64,000 nt of DNA from Streptomyces sp. ST2-7A (GTDB lineage Bacteria; Actinomycetota; Actinomycetes; Streptomycetales; Streptomycetaceae): contig NZ_JAJUWS010000008.1 in the NCBI RefSeq assembly GCF_021390475.1, forward strand, positions 1 through 64,000, written 5' to 3'. Below the pieces are notes generated by a model, which did not search any database, had not been told where the DNA came from, and saw nothing but the letters and a program-made list of their open reading frames with translations. Position 1 is the first letter of the stretch. Each line of letters begins with the position of its first letter. Shown piece after piece: positions 36,375-45,983 of this stretch. Made by a program: the position numbers and the translations under genes.

Positions 36375-37010
36375 CTGAAAGCCGCCCTGAACCCCCGCGC
36401 CCCCCTCGTGTTCGGTACACACGAGCTGGGCCGTCGTCCGGGTGCGCTCCTCAAGGTTTCCCGCACCGCGGAGGCCCCCGCGGACCTGGGCGGTGACGTG
36501 CTCCGGGTTCCGGAGGACGCACCGATGGAGGTCGCCCTCCGACTGGAGTCGGTGATGGACGGGGTCCTGGTCACCGGGACCGTCCGCGCGCCCCTCACCG
36601 GGGAGTGCGTAAGGTGTCTGGAGCCGCTTCGCCAGGAGTGCGAGGCGGACTTCCAGGAGTTGTACTCCTACCCCGACGCCGACGCCGGGAGTCGCCACGC
36701 GGCGACCGACGACGACGCCGAGGAGGAGACGCTGTTCCTCGAGGGCGAGTTGTTCGACCTCGAGCCCGTGTTGCGGGACGCGGTGGTGCTTTCACTGCCC
36801 CTGCAGCCGGTGTGCCGGGAGGACTGTCCGGGTCTGTGCCCCGAGTGCGGGGTGCGTCTGGAGACCGATCCGGACCACCGGCACGACGACGCCGTCGACA
36901 TCCGTTGGGCGGCGCTGCGGGAGCTGTCGGGGACCCTCGGGTCCGCGGGGGCCGACGCGGAAGAAGAGAAGCCTCCCCGCGCCGGCGGGGACGAATCACA
37001 GGAGAAGTAG
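36375..37010 (+). CDS. DUF177 protein (YceD-like), probably CTG start
   Basis: The conserved protein begins near LKAALNPRAPLVFGTHELGRRPG. In its frame there is no ATG, GTG or TTG for a long way upstream; the first is a GTG at 36408 inside the conserved block, which would remove part of it. CTG at 36375 follows GAAGG by 10 bases and gives 211 residues. Core motifs are LTGECVRCLEPL and the CPGLCPECG cysteine pair typical of DUF177. The family, always next to rpmF, is linked to 23S rRNA/ribosome assembly. rpmF starts 2 bp after its stop. Confidence 0.85.
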   Translation: MKAALNPRAPLVFGTHELGRRPGALLKVSRTAEAPADLGGDVLRVPEDAPMEVALRLESVMDGVLVTGTVRAPLTGECVRCLEPLRQECEADFQELYSYPDADAGSRHAATDDDAEEETLFLEGELFDLEPVLRDAVVLSLPLQPVCREDCPGLCPECGVRLETDPDHRHDDAVDIRWAALRELSGTLGSAGADAEEEKPPRAGGDESQEK

Positions 37011-37012
37011 CC

Positions 37013-37186
37013 GTGGCCGTTCCGAAGCGGAAGATGTCGCGCAGCAACACGCGCCACCGCCGGTCGCAGTGGAAGGCTGCGGTCCCCAACCTCACCGCGT
37101 GCGGGGGTTGCCGCGAGCCCAAGCTGCAGCACACCGCGTGCACCAACTGCGGCACCTACAACCGCCGCCAGGTGCTTGAGGTCTGA
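37013..37186 (+). CDS. rpmF: 50S ribosomal protein L32, zinc-binding form
   Basis: A 57-residue protein beginning [20 protein letters not shown], with zinc ligands CGGC and CTNC. GTG start with GGAGAAG 4 bases upstream. It is coupled to DUF177 (2-bp gap), and its end lies just before rnc. This is the zinc-dependent version of L32. Confidence 0.96.
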   Translation: MAVPKRKMSRSNTRHRRSQWKAAVPNLTACGGCREPKLQHTACTNCGTYNRRQVLEV

Positions 37187-37193
37187 CGGGCGG

Positions 37194-38105
37194 GTGACGG
37201 GCTCCATGCCGGACATCGGCACCACGAGTTCCGCGGTGTCCGCGGAGGAGATCTCGTCCCCTGCGACTCTGGAAGGGCGGCTCGGCTACAAGGTCGAGGC
37301 CGCCCTTCTGGTGCGTGCGCTGACGCATCGCAGCTACGCCTACGAGCACGGGGGCCTGCCCACCAACGAGCGTCTGGAGTTCCTCGGGGACTCCGTTCTC
37401 GGCCTGGTGGTCACCGACACCCTCTACAACCGTCACCCCGAGCTGCCCGAGGGGCAGCTCGCCAAGCTGAGGGCGGCGGTGGTCAACTCCCGTGCCCTCG
37501 CGGAGGTCGCCCGGGGGCTGGACCTGGGAGCCTTCGTGCGCCTGGGTCGGGGAGAGGAGGGGACCGGCGGTCGCGACAAGGCGTCGATCCTCGCCGACAC
37601 CCTGGAGGCGGTCATCGGGGCCGTCTACCTGGACTGCGGCCTGGCCGCCGCCGACGAGCTCGTGCACCGGCTCTTCGATCCGCTGATCGAGCGCTCCGCC
37701 GGCCTGGGGGCCGGCCTGGACTGGAAGACCAGCCTCCAGGAATTGAGCGCCGCCCGCGGATTGGGTGTGCCGGAGTACGAGATCACCGAGACCGGCCCCG
37801 ATCACGAGAAGACCTTCACCGCCGCCGCCCGGGTGGCCGGTACCGCCTACGGCACCGGAACCGGGCGCAGCAAGAAGGAGGCGGAGCAGCAGGCCGCCGA
37901 GACCGCGTGGCGGGCCATCCGGGCCGCCGCGGACGGTGAGGCCGCTCTCGCCGAAGCCGCCTCAGGTCCCTCAGGTCCGTCGGAGACCGCCGATGACGGG
38001 CCCGGCGACGGCGCGGTCGGCGCCGGACCGCCGGACCGCCGGACCACCGAGTCCGAGGACGGAACGGCCGCCGGGGGCCCGGCCACCGGTGCCGGGGAGC
38101 GCTGA
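37194..38105 (+). CDS. rnc: Ribonuclease III
   Basis: This 303-residue enzyme is assigned GTG at 37194, 12 bases after GAGG; ATG 37206 is an alternative and the difference is four residues. The RNase III signature [16 protein letters not shown] is at about 58-73, a second acidic site is in [13 protein letters not shown], and a double-stranded RNA-binding domain ([12 protein letters not shown] to [16 protein letters not shown]) follows. A 65-residue acidic disordered tail ends the protein. In Streptomyces this is AbsB, a global regulator of antibiotic production. mutM starts 3 bp later. Confidence 0.95.
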   Translation: MTGSMPDIGTTSSAVSAEEISSPATLEGRLGYKVEAALLVRALTHRSYAYEHGGLPTNERLEFLGDSVLGLVVTDTLYNRHPELPEGQLAKLRAAVVNSRALAEVARGLDLGAFVRLGRGEEGTGGRDKASILADTLEAVIGAVYLDCGLAAADELVHRLFDPLIERSAGLGAGLDWKTSLQELSAARGLGVPEYEITETGPDHEKTFTAAARVAGTAYGTGTGRSKKEAEQQAAETAWRAIRAAADGEAALAEAASGPSGPSETADDGPGDGAVGAGPPDRRTTESEDGTAAGGPATGAGER

Positions 38106-38108
38106 CCG

Positions 38109-39047
38109 GTGCCCGAACTGCCCGAGGTGGAGGTCGTGCGCCGGGGTCTGGAACGCTGGGTGGCGGGTCGCACGGTCGCGCGGGTGGAGGTTCTCCACCC
38201 GCGGGCCGTCCGACGCCACGGGCCCGGCCCCCGTGACTTCGCGGACCGGCTCGTCGGCCGTCGTCTCGCCATCCCCCGTCGACGGGGCAAGTACCTCTGG
38301 CTCCCCCTGACGGAAGAGGGGGAGCCGGAGGGCGGGGGCGACCTTCCGGTCTTCTCTCTCCTCGCCCATCTCGGCATGAGCGGACAACTCCTCATCCAGC
38401 CGTCGGAGGCGCCCGACGAGCGTCACCTGCGGGTGCGGATCTCCTTCACGGACGCCGGACCGGGTGAGTTGCGCTTCGTCGACCAACGGACCTTCGGAGG
38501 GCTCTCCCTCCATCCCTGCCTGCCGGGTGACACCGACGGACTGCCCGACGTGATGGGCCACATCGCCCGTGACCCGCTGGATCCCGCCTTCGACGAGAAG
38601 GCGTTCCTCGTGGCCCTGCGGCGCCGGCGCACCACCGTCAAGCGGGCCCTGCTGGACCAGACGCTGATCAGCGGGGTCGGCAATATTTACGCCGACGAGG
38701 CGTTGTGGTCGTCGCGCCTGCACTACGACCGACCCACCGCGACGCTCACCCGGCCGAGGGTCGAGGAACTCCTGTCCGGGGTCCGGGAGGTGATGGCCGC
38801 CGCGCTGGAGGCAGGGGGAACCAGCTTCGACAGCCTCTACGTCAACGTCAACGGCGAGTCGGGGTACTTCGACCGTTCGCTCAACGCCTACGGACGGGCC
38901 GGGGCGCCGTGTCGGCGCTGCGCCACCCCGATACGACGGGACGCGTGGATGAACCGCTCCAGTTACTGGTGCCCGGTCTGTCAGCGACCCCCGCGGGCCC
39001 GCGCGCCGGTTTCCCGCGGCCCGGGGGCCGGTCTCCGCTCCGCCTGA
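38109..39047 (+). CDS. mutM: Formamidopyrimidine-DNA glycosylase
   Basis: This 312-residue glycosylase has the catalytic N-terminal Pro ([15 protein letters not shown]; the initiator is removed), the conserved Lys in [23 protein letters not shown] and a zinc finger CRRC...CPVC at the C-terminus. It removes 8-oxoguanine and related lesions. GTG start directly after rnc, an arrangement kept across actinobacteria. A 25-residue Arg/Pro/Gly tail follows the zinc finger. Confidence 0.96.
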   Translation: MPELPEVEVVRRGLERWVAGRTVARVEVLHPRAVRRHGPGPRDFADRLVGRRLAIPRRRGKYLWLPLTEEGEPEGGGDLPVFSLLAHLGMSGQLLIQPSEAPDERHLRVRISFTDAGPGELRFVDQRTFGGLSLHPCLPGDTDGLPDVMGHIARDPLDPAFDEKAFLVALRRRRTTVKRALLDQTLISGVGNIYADEALWSSRLHYDRPTATLTRPRVEELLSGVREVMAAALEAGGTSFDSLYVNVNGESGYFDRSLNAYGRAGAPCRRCATPIRRDAWMNRSSYWCPVCQRPPRARAPVSRGPGAGLRSA

Positions 39048-39225
39048 CCCGCCGTCCCGGGTGCTGTCCGCCCGGCCGATGGACAGGGCGGACCCTTGCG
39101 GGCGCGGTCCCGTTCTTGCGGGGCCGTGCCCGGGGTCGCGGGGGTCGCGCCCTCGCGGGTTCCGGGGCGGCCGGGGGCGCCCGACGGGTGGCGCCCCCGT
39201 TCCCGTGGTCCGGAGGCGGACGCGG

Positions 39226-39277
39226 CGATGGGGTGTGTGCTGTCCGGCGGAAACACCGGACAGCACACACCCCATCG
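39226..39277. terminator. Bidirectional terminator between mutM and the CAP-domain gene
   Basis: A 22-bp perfect stem with an 8-base loop lies in the convergent gap, 43 bp from the end of the minus-strand gene. Confidence 0.8.
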
Positions 39278-39319
39278 GAACCGGGGGTGGCGCCGTCCGG
39301 CGCCGCCCCCGGGTACGGT

Positions 39320-40249
39320 CTAGTAGCCGAAGTTCTGGGTCCACCAGGGGCCACCGGGGCCCAGGTGAACACCGACGCCCAGAGTGCGGAAGTCGCAGTT
39401 GAGGATGTTGGCGCGGTGTCCCTCGCTGTTCATCCAGGACTCCATCACCGAGGCGGCGCTCTGCTGGCCGCGGGCTATGTTCTCCCCGCCCAGGTTGCCT
39501 ATCCCCGCCGTCGACGCGCGGTCCCAGGGGGATCGGCCGTCGGGATCGGTGTGCGAGAAGAAGGAACGGTTCGCCATGTCCCGGCTGAAGTCACGGGCCA
39601 GCCGTCCCAGGGCGGTGTCCTGGACCACGGGGCTGCAACCGGCCCGGGCACGCTCGACGTTGACCAGACGCAGGACCTCGGCCTCGGCGGTCTCCGCCGG
39701 ATCCTCACTGCCCGACGGGGTGCCGGTGGACGGTTGCTGGCCGGGCGGGCTCGTGGTGCGCGAGGACTCGGGCGCGGAGGTGCTCGGAGCGGGGGCCGTG
39801 GTACCGGGCTCGGGGTCCGGGGTGGCGGAGGGAGTGGTGGCCTCGGGGGTGGGTTCGGGCTCCGGGGTGTCCTCCGGCTCCTCGGTCTCCTCCGGCTCCT
39901 CGATCTCCTCCTCGGCCTCTTCCCGTTCCCGGTTCTCCTTCTCCTCCGCGGTCTCGGAGGGGGAGGCGGAGGGGAGGGAGGGGCGTTCCTCGCCGCGGTC
40001 GATGCTCTCGCCGCCACGGCCGCCCTGGATGGAAGGGCTGCCGGACACGGCGCCGGAACGGTCACCACCCGCCTGGAAGGTGTGCAGATCATCCAGGGTG
40101 AAGCGCTCGGCCGCTCCGGGCAGGACTCCCGCCCCGGCTGCGACGGCGCCCACGGTCAGAGCGGCGGACACGCCCAACAGGCCGGCTCTCGCCGGTGCCT
40201 GCTTGCGGTGCGTGCCCCTTCCGGGAACGGATCGGCGGTGGCGTCCCAT
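39320..40249 (-). CDS. Secreted CAP/SCP-domain protein
   Basis: A 309-residue protein; ATG at 40249 gives MGRHRRSVPG and has AGGAGG 12 bases upstream, while a GTG 9 bases earlier would be too close to that site. An Arg/Lys start and hydrophobic segment (LLGVSAALTVGAVAAGAGVL) form a signal sequence or anchor. A Glu/Pro/Thr-rich stalk of about 120 residues precedes the CAP domain (LRLVNVERARAGCSP, FFSHTDPDGRSPWDR, GENIARG, MNSEGHRANIL). Bacterial CAP proteins are extracellular and of unclear biochemical role. The conserved His residues (SHTD, EGHR) are present. Confidence 0.9.
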   Translation of the reverse strand: MGRHRRSVPGRGTHRKQAPARAGLLGVSAALTVGAVAAGAGVLPGAAERFTLDDLHTFQAGGDRSGAVSGSPSIQGGRGGESIDRGEERPSLPSASPSETAEEKENREREEAEEEIEEPEETEEPEDTPEPEPTPEATTPSATPDPEPGTTAPAPSTSAPESSRTTSPPGQQPSTGTPSGSEDPAETAEAEVLRLVNVERARAGCSPVVQDTALGRLARDFSRDMANRSFFSHTDPDGRSPWDRASTAGIGNLGGENIARGQQSAASVMESWMNSEGHRANILNCDFRTLGVGVHLGPGGPWWTQNFGY

Positions 40250-40534
40250 CGGCGGCACCGTCCTCCTGGAACTCGACGACTGCGGCTCCGACCGCGCTGA
40301 TCGCGGCAGGATGAAACATTCCGCGCTTCACTCGAAAGGGTTAGGCGCGTCGGAGTGGACTGTACGGCATCCGGGTGAGAACCCGGGCGCGCCTGCCGGA
40401 AACGACCGGATAGCGTGCGTCACATGAGCTCCTCGGACCCCCGGACATCACCGAACTTCCCGGAATCGGATGACTTTCGCCCCGATGTCGAAAGAGCCCC
40501 GGATCCCGAGGGAAGGGGAAGGGCGGAAGGGCCC

Positions 40535-40804
40535 GTGAGATTGACCGTCTGGGTTCGGGGGCGGGTGCAGGGTGTGGGTTTTCGGTGGTTCACCCGTGCC
40601 CGGGCTCTGGAGATCGGAGGGCTCCGCGGGTTCGCGTCCAATCTGGCCGACGGTCGCGTACAGGTGGTCGCGGAAGGGCCTGGGGAGAACTGCGAGGCGC
40701 TCCTGGAGTGGCTGGGCGGTGGCGCCACGCCCGGCGAGGTGAGCGGTTTGACTGAGATGTGGGACACACCGCGCGGTGATTACCGCGACTTCTCGATCAG
40801 GTGA
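40535..40804 (+). CDS. acyP: Acylphosphatase
   Basis: An 89-residue enzyme when GTG 40535 is used, just behind purine-rich GGGCGGAAGGG; an ATG at 40424 would add 37 Pro/Asp-rich residues unlike the family. The catalytic Arg lies in [10 protein letters not shown] and the catalytic Asn in [11 protein letters not shown]. It hydrolyses acyl phosphates such as carbamoyl or 1,3-bisphosphoglycerate phosphates. Position upstream of smc is conserved in Streptomyces. Confidence 0.92.
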   Translation: MRLTVWVRGRVQGVGFRWFTRARALEIGGLRGFASNLADGRVQVVAEGPGENCEALLEWLGGGATPGEVSGLTEMWDTPRGDYRDFSIR

Positions 40805-41167
40805 TCATCGAGCGGGCGGTCTCCCACGTTTTCCCGCAAAGCGCTTGCCATACCCGGTCCCACGTGCGAGGCTGCCGCGCAGATGGTGATCGACTGAATG
40901 CCCCGGCACCGGAATCCTCCTTCCCGGGAAGTACCGAACGGGGTGGCTCAATCGTCCGCGACCCCCCTTTCGGGGGCCGCCCGACGATGGGTGCGCGGTG
41001 TGATCGTGTTGACCGTCCCCTCTTTTGGTGAGACTCTGAAAGTCCCGCGCAGCCCGATCGTGTTGCCCGGAAACGGGTGACATGCGCAGGGCGACACCGC
41101 GGAATCACAACACCTCACGACCCACCAACGGCTTCGGTCGGTCACTCAGTGTGGAGGACCATCCATC
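40805..41167. other. Intergenic region upstream of the small coiled-coil gene
   Basis: No gene is seen. Two promoter-like pairs are visible: TTGCCA about 40845 with GAGGCT 18 bp on, and TTGACC at 41009-41014. A short CCCCC-CTTTC-GGGGG hairpin lies at about 40962-40976. Confidence 0.35.
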
Positions 41168-41368
41168 ATGGCAAAGGCGCTTCTCGGATACGTCGGCGGC
41201 ACCGACCCCCGAGTCCTCGCCGAGATGCGACGGCTTCAGCGGCGCGTTCAGGACCTGGAGACCCAGCTCGTCCGGGTTCAGGCCGAGAACGACGCCCTCG
41301 CCGCCGCACGGCGTGACTCGGTGCTCGACAGCATCGATGTACACCAGGCGGAGCCCGCTCTGACCTGA
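41168..41368 (+). CDS. Conserved 66-residue coiled-coil protein
   Basis: An ATG-started 66-residue protein with GGAGGA 9 bases upstream. It begins MAKALLGYVGGTDPRVLAEM, has a short coiled coil (LQRRVQDLETQLVRVQAENDAL) and ends VHQAEPALT. I recall nearly the same small protein upstream of smc in other Streptomyces, and the strong conservation of the two ends suggests a binding role. No function is known to me. It is followed by a terminator and is thus a single-gene unit. Confidence 0.85.
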   Translation: MAKALLGYVGGTDPRVLAEMRRLQRRVQDLETQLVRVQAENDALAAARRDSVLDSIDVHQAEPALT

Positions 41369-41409
41369 TCCCCGGATCGGAAGCGGATCTCCCGCGCAGG
41401 GAAGAATGC

Positions 41410-41431
41410 AAGGGACGCCTCGGCGTCCCTT
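41410..41431 (+). terminator. Terminator after the coiled-coil gene
   Basis: AAGGGACGC pairs with GCGTCCCTT around CTCG, about 40 bp after the stop. Confidence 0.65.
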
Positions 41432-42079
41432 CGTCATGTCCCGGGGGCTTCGGGGGCCCGAACCCCGACATTCCCATGGGACGTGTCGTCATCCACTCCG
41501 CCGTCGCCAAGTGTGATCCGCCCGGACGTCCTTCCCGCCCGCTCGCGCCGGCACCGATCACGCGGACCCCCCGCGATACGGCCACGGCTCCCGGTTCCTC
41601 GGCTTCTTCTCCCGGCCGAGGAATGATCCTCGCGGACCGGGACTCTCTTCGCGGATCCGCCCGTCCTTCGTCGGCGAACCGCTCCACACTCCCGTTCACT
41701 CGCAGCGATCGCACCATCCCCGTGGACCGGTCGACCCCGAGGGAAGCGCTCACGGAGTGATGTGCCCCGTGTACCCCGGGTCGAAACGAACAATCCTTCG
41801 GCATCGCGCGGACCCGTCGGCGGTCGGCCCCCGGCGGGCGTGCCCCGTTCCCGGAAACCTTCCGTCTCCGGTCCCCGTCGGTGACGAAGGGGGAGGGGCG
41901 TGCCGGGAACGCCGGAGACCGGCGGCGCCATCGGAAACACCACCGGAGAACCCGCCCGGAGTCTCCCGGAGCGCGAGGTCGACCGGTGCCGGGGCTCGCC
42001 CCGGACCGCCGGTCCGATCACGACTTCGGGGGCCGGTACCCGGGTGATCATCCGTAGATGCCCGGTAAAGTCCGGTGGC
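41432..42079. other. Gene-free leader region of smc
   Basis: About 650 bp without a supported gene. The smc frame remains open upstream to about 41900 but the translation is low complexity. Frames on the minus strand show no domain. Confidence 0.4.
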
Positions 42080-45000
42080 GTGCACCTCAAGAGCCTGACC
42101 CTGCGCGGGTTCAAATCCTTCGCCTCGGCGACCACGCTGCGGTTCGAGCCCGGCATCACCTGTGTCGTCGGTCCCAACGGATCGGGCAAGTCCAATGTCG
42201 TGGACGCGCTCTCGTGGGTGATGGGGGAGCAGGGCGCCAAGTCGCTGCGCGGCGGCAAGATGGAGGACGTGATCTTCGCCGGCACCACGGGCCGGCCCCC
42301 ACTCGGTCGGGCCGAGGTGTCACTGACCATCGACAATTCCGATGGCGCCCTGCCGATCGATTACACCGAGGTCACCATCACCCGGATCATGTTCCGCAAC
42401 GGTGGTAGCGAGTACCAGATCAACGGCGACACCTGCCGGTTGCTGGACATCCAGGAGTTGCTCTCCGACTCGGGTATCGGCCGCGAAATGCACGTCATCG
42501 TCGGGCAGGGGCAATTGGATTCGGTCCTGCACGCCGATCCCACCGGCCGCCGGGCCTTCATCGAGGAGGCGGCGGGGGTCCTGAAGCACCGCAAGCGAAA
42601 GGAGAAGGCGCTGCGGAAACTCGACGCGATGCAGGCCAATCTCGCCCGGGTGCAGGATCTCACCGAGGAACTGCGCCGCCAACTCAAACCGCTGGGACGA
42701 CAGGCGGCGGCGGCCCGGCGCGCCGCCGTCATCCAGGCCGACCTGCGCGACGCCCGTCTGCGTCTGCTCGCCGACGAGTTGGTCGGTCAGCGGGAGGCCC
42801 TGCGGGCGGAGATCGCGGACGAGGCCGCGCTGCGCACCCGTCGTGAGGAGGCCGGGCGTCGGTTGGCCGGGGCGACCCGCCGGGAGGCGGCGCTGGAGGA
42901 ACAGATCACCACTCTCGCGCCCCGGTTGAACACCGCACGAGGGGTGTGGCACGAACTCTCCCGCCTCGACGAGCGGGTACGCGGCACCGTCGGGCTCGCC
43001 GAGGCCAGGGTGACCGCCGCCCGTTCGGACGAACCGGAGGAGCGACGCGGCCGGGACCCGGAGGATCTGGAACGGGAGGCGGCCCGGATCCGGGAGCAGG
43101 AGGCGGAGTTGACGGCGGCGATGGAGGCCGCCGAACGCGCGTTGGAGGACACCGCCGAGCACCGCGCCGGTTTCGAACGCGCCGTGGAGACCGAGGAGCG
43201 CCGTCTGCGGGACGCGCACCGGGCGGCGGCCGACCGTCGTGAACACCTCGCCCGGCTCAACGGCCGGCTCACCGCGGCGCGGGGACGGGCCGAGTCGGCC
43301 GCCGCCGGTATCGAGCGCCTCGTGGAGGCCCGTGAGGAGGCGGCGCGTCGGGCCGGGTCGGCCGGGGAACGGCACGAGGAACTGCGTGCCGCCGTGACCC
43401 GCCGCGAGGCGGAGGCGACGGAACTGGCGCGACGTCTGGAGGCCGCCCGCGCCGCCGTCGAGGAGGCCGACCGGGAGGTGGCCGCGATCACGGCCGAACA
43501 CACCGCGGCCGAACGCGAGCGCGCGGCCCTCGCGGCACGGCACGAGGCGCTGCTGCCGTCGCTGCGTCGTCGTGACGGCAGCGCCGCGCTTCTGGACCCG
43601 GATCGACGGTTGCCCGGCATCCCGGGAACGCTGGCCGACCTCCTGGTCGTGGAAGCGGGATACGAGGTCGCGGTCGGGGCCGCCCTGGGCCCGGTGGCGG
43701 ACGCCCTGGTGGCGGACGGTCCCGACACCGCCGTCGAGGCGTTGCGGTTGTTGCGGAAGGGAGAGGAGGGACGGGCGGTTCTCCTCCTCACCGACCCGGC
43801 GGGTTCGGCGGGTTCGTCTCCTGCCCCCGCCGGACGGCCCCTCGTCGAACCCCTTCCCGAGGGGGCACGGCCCCTCGCCGACCTGCTCTCCGGCCCCCCG
43901 GACATCCTGGCGGCGGCCCGTTCCCTGCTCCGCCGGGCCGTGGTGGTGGCGGACACGGTCCGGGCCCGGGAGCTGATCGAGGGGGACCCGGAACTGACCG
44001 CCGTCACCGTCGAGGGGGATGTCCTCTCCCGGCGACTGGCCCGGGGCGGATCCGCGGGGGCCCCCGGCACGCTGGAGGTCCGGGCCGCCGTGGAGGAGAC
44101 CGCGGCCGGCCTGGAGGCGATCGCGGAGCGGGCCGCGGAACTCGCCGACCGGCTCGACTCCGCGCGCGCGGCGCGGGAGGAGTGCCGAGCCGGGGCGGGA
44201 GAACTGGAGCGGGCGATGGCGGCGGCCGAGCGCGGCCGGTCGGAACTCGCCCGGGAGTCGGGATCCCTGGACGGGCGGGCGGCGGCGGCCGCCGCGGAGG
44301 TGGAACGGGCCACCCGGGAGGTCGAGCGTGCCCGGGCGGAGCTGGAACGCGCCCGTGAGGAGGAAGCCGAACTGGCCGAGCGACTCACCGTTCTGGAGGA
44401 GGACGCGGAAGCGGCGGAGGAACCGGACACCGGCATCCGGGACCGGCTGGCCGCCGACGCCGCCAACGCCCGTCAGACCGAGATGGAGGCCCGGCTCCAC
44501 CTGCGCACGCACGAGGAACGGGTGCGCGCGCTGGCGGGACGGGCCGATTCCCTGGACCGTGCCGCTCGCGCGGAGCGCGAGGCCCGGCTCCGTGCCGAAC
44601 GACGACGGGAACGCCGTCGGCACGAGGCGGCCGTCGCCGGGGCGGTGGCCGCCGCCGCCCGAATGTTGTCGGCACGGGTGGCCGTCTCCCTGGCCCGCGC
44701 GGAGGTCGACCGGCGGACGATGGAGAGGGCCCGGACGGAGCGCGAGGAGGCGTTGACGGCGGAGCGCCGCCGCGGACGCGAACTGAAGGAGGAACTGGAC
44801 CGGTTGACCGACTCGGTGCACCGGGGGGAGGTGCTGGGAGCGGAGAAACGACTGCGCATCGAGCAGTTGGAGGCCCGGGCGCTGGAGGAACTGGGGGTGG
44901 AGCCCGACACCCTGGTGCGCGAGTACGGCCCGGACCAACCGGTGCCGCCCCCGCCGGCCGCCGAGGGCGAGGAGTCGCCCGCGGACCCGGAACACCCCCG

Positions 45001-45691
45001 CAACCGACCGGTGCCCTTCGTCCGCGCGGAACAGGAGAAGCGGCTGCGGGCCGCCGAGCGCGCCCATCGGCAACTGGGGAAGGTCAACCCCCTCGCGCTG
45101 GAGGAGTTCGCGGCCCTGGAAGAGCGCCACCGCTTCCTGGGGGAGCAGTTGGAGGACCTGCGCCGGACCCGGACCGACCTTCTTCAAGTGGTGAAGGAGG
45201 TTGACGAACGGGTGGAGCAGGTCTTCACCGCCGCCTACCGGGACACGGCGCGCGAGTTCGAGGGTGTCTTCGGACGACTCTTCCCCGGCGGTGAGGGACG
45301 ACTGGTGCTGACCGATCCCGAGAACATGCTCACCACCGGTGTGGACGTGGAGGCGCGTCCCCCGGGCAAGAAGGTCAAACGGCTCTCGCTGCTCTCCGGT
45401 GGTGAGCGTTCCCTCACCGCGGTGGCGCTCCTGGTGTCCATCTTCAAGGCCCGCCCCAGTCCCTTCTATGTGATGGACGAGGTGGAGGCGGCACTGGACG
45501 ACACGAACCTGCGCCGGCTCATCGGCATCATGGCGGAGCTCCGGGAGAGTTCCCAGCTCATCGTGATCACCCACCAGAAGCGGACGATGGAGATCGCCGA
45601 CGCCCTCTACGGGGTCTCCATGCAGGGGGACGGCGTCTCCAAGGTCATCGGGCAGCGACTGGCCCGTTCCGGAGCGGGCGCGCCGGGGTAG
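42080..45691 (+). CDS. smc: Chromosome segregation ATPase SMC
   Basis: A 1203-residue protein starting with GTG (VHLKSLTLRGFKSFA). Walker A GPNGSGKSN is at about 32-40, two very long charged coiled coils (about 165-500 and 665-1020) flank a hinge at about 505-650, and the ABC signature LSGGERS (about 1105) and Walker B YVMDEVEAALDD (about 1130) close the head. It organises and segregates the chromosome with ScpA/ScpB. The coiled coils are unusually rich in Ala, Arg and Glu, as in other high-GC species. It is followed by glcP on the same strand after 292 bp. Confidence 0.97.
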   Translation: MHLKSLTLRGFKSFASATTLRFEPGITCVVGPNGSGKSNVVDALSWVMGEQGAKSLRGGKMEDVIFAGTTGRPPLGRAEVSLTIDNSDGALPIDYTEVTITRIMFRNGGSEYQINGDTCRLLDIQELLSDSGIGREMHVIVGQGQLDSVLHADPTGRRAFIEEAAGVLKHRKRKEKALRKLDAMQANLARVQDLTEELRRQLKPLGRQAAAARRAAVIQADLRDARLRLLADELVGQREALRAEIADEAALRTRREEAGRRLAGATRREAALEEQITTLAPRLNTARGVWHELSRLDERVRGTVGLAEARVTAARSDEPEERRGRDPEDLEREAARIREQEAELTAAMEAAERALEDTAEHRAGFERAVETEERRLRDAHRAAADRREHLARLNGRLTAARGRAESAAAGIERLVEAREEAARRAGSAGERHEELRAAVTRREAEATELARRLEAARAAVEEADREVAAITAEHTAAERERAALAARHEALLPSLRRRDGSAALLDPDRRLPGIPGTLADLLVVEAGYEVAVGAALGPVADALVADGPDTAVEALRLLRKGEEGRAVLLLTDPAGSAGSSPAPAGRPLVEPLPEGARPLADLLSGPPDILAAARSLLRRAVVVADTVRARELIEGDPELTAVTVEGDVLSRRLARGGSAGAPGTLEVRAAVEETAAGLEAIAERAAELADRLDSARAAREECRAGAGELERAMAAAERGRSELARESGSLDGRAAAAAAEVERATREVERARAELERAREEEAELAERLTVLEEDAEAAEEPDTGIRDRLAADAANARQTEMEARLHLRTHEERVRALAGRADSLDRAARAEREARLRAERRRERRRHEAAVAGAVAAAARMLSARVAVSLARAEVDRRTMERARTEREEALTAERRRGRELKEELDRLTDSVHRGEVLGAEKRLRIEQLEARALEELGVEPDTLVREYGPDQPVPPPPAAEGEESPADPEHPRNRPVPFVRAEQEKRLRAAERAHRQLGKVNPLALEEFAALEERHRFLGEQLEDLRRTRTDLLQVVKEVDERVEQVFTAAYRDTAREFEGVFGRLFPGGEGRLVLTDPENMLTTGVDVEARPPGKKVKRLSLLSGGERSLTAVALLVSIFKARPSPFYVMDEVEAALDDTNLRRLIGIMAELRESSQLIVITHQKRTMEIADALYGVSMQGDGVSKVIGQRLARSGAGAPG

Positions 45692-45843
45692 GCGCATCCT
45701 CCCCGGATGTCCGGGGAGCGCCCGAAGGAGGTCGCCCGTGGTCGTGTCGCCCCGCTTCCGTGGCTCATCGCCGCTTCAGAGGTCGAACGATCCCGATCGA
45801 TGTTCACCGGGAAACTCCCTCCTGTTGATCCCGGTGCCCCGAT

Positions 45844-45871
45844 TTGACTTCACAAGTTGAATGATTAACCT
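45844..45871 (+). promoter_or_regulatory. Probable glcP promoter
   Basis: TTGACT (45844-45849) and TAACCT (45866-45871) with a 16-bp spacer lie in a distinctly AT-rich island, about 110 bp before the glcP start. Confidence 0.45.
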
Positions 45872-45983
45872 CTGGCGGAGTCCGCTCGTGCGCCCCGAGG
45901 GGCGGACCCGCCCGTCCCGACATCCACCCGTCCCACCCCGTCCCACCCCGTCCCGGCAGGGCCGCCGGGAACCAGGAGAAAAC

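Noticed and set aside
40805..42079. parS or replication-origin-like element near smc
   Set aside because: I looked for the parS 14-mer type inverted repeat and for DnaA-box clusters and saw none.
42320..45697. A 1125-codon open frame antisense to smc
   Set aside because: The smc frame has full Walker A, signature and Walker B motifs. The antisense product has none and is composition-driven.
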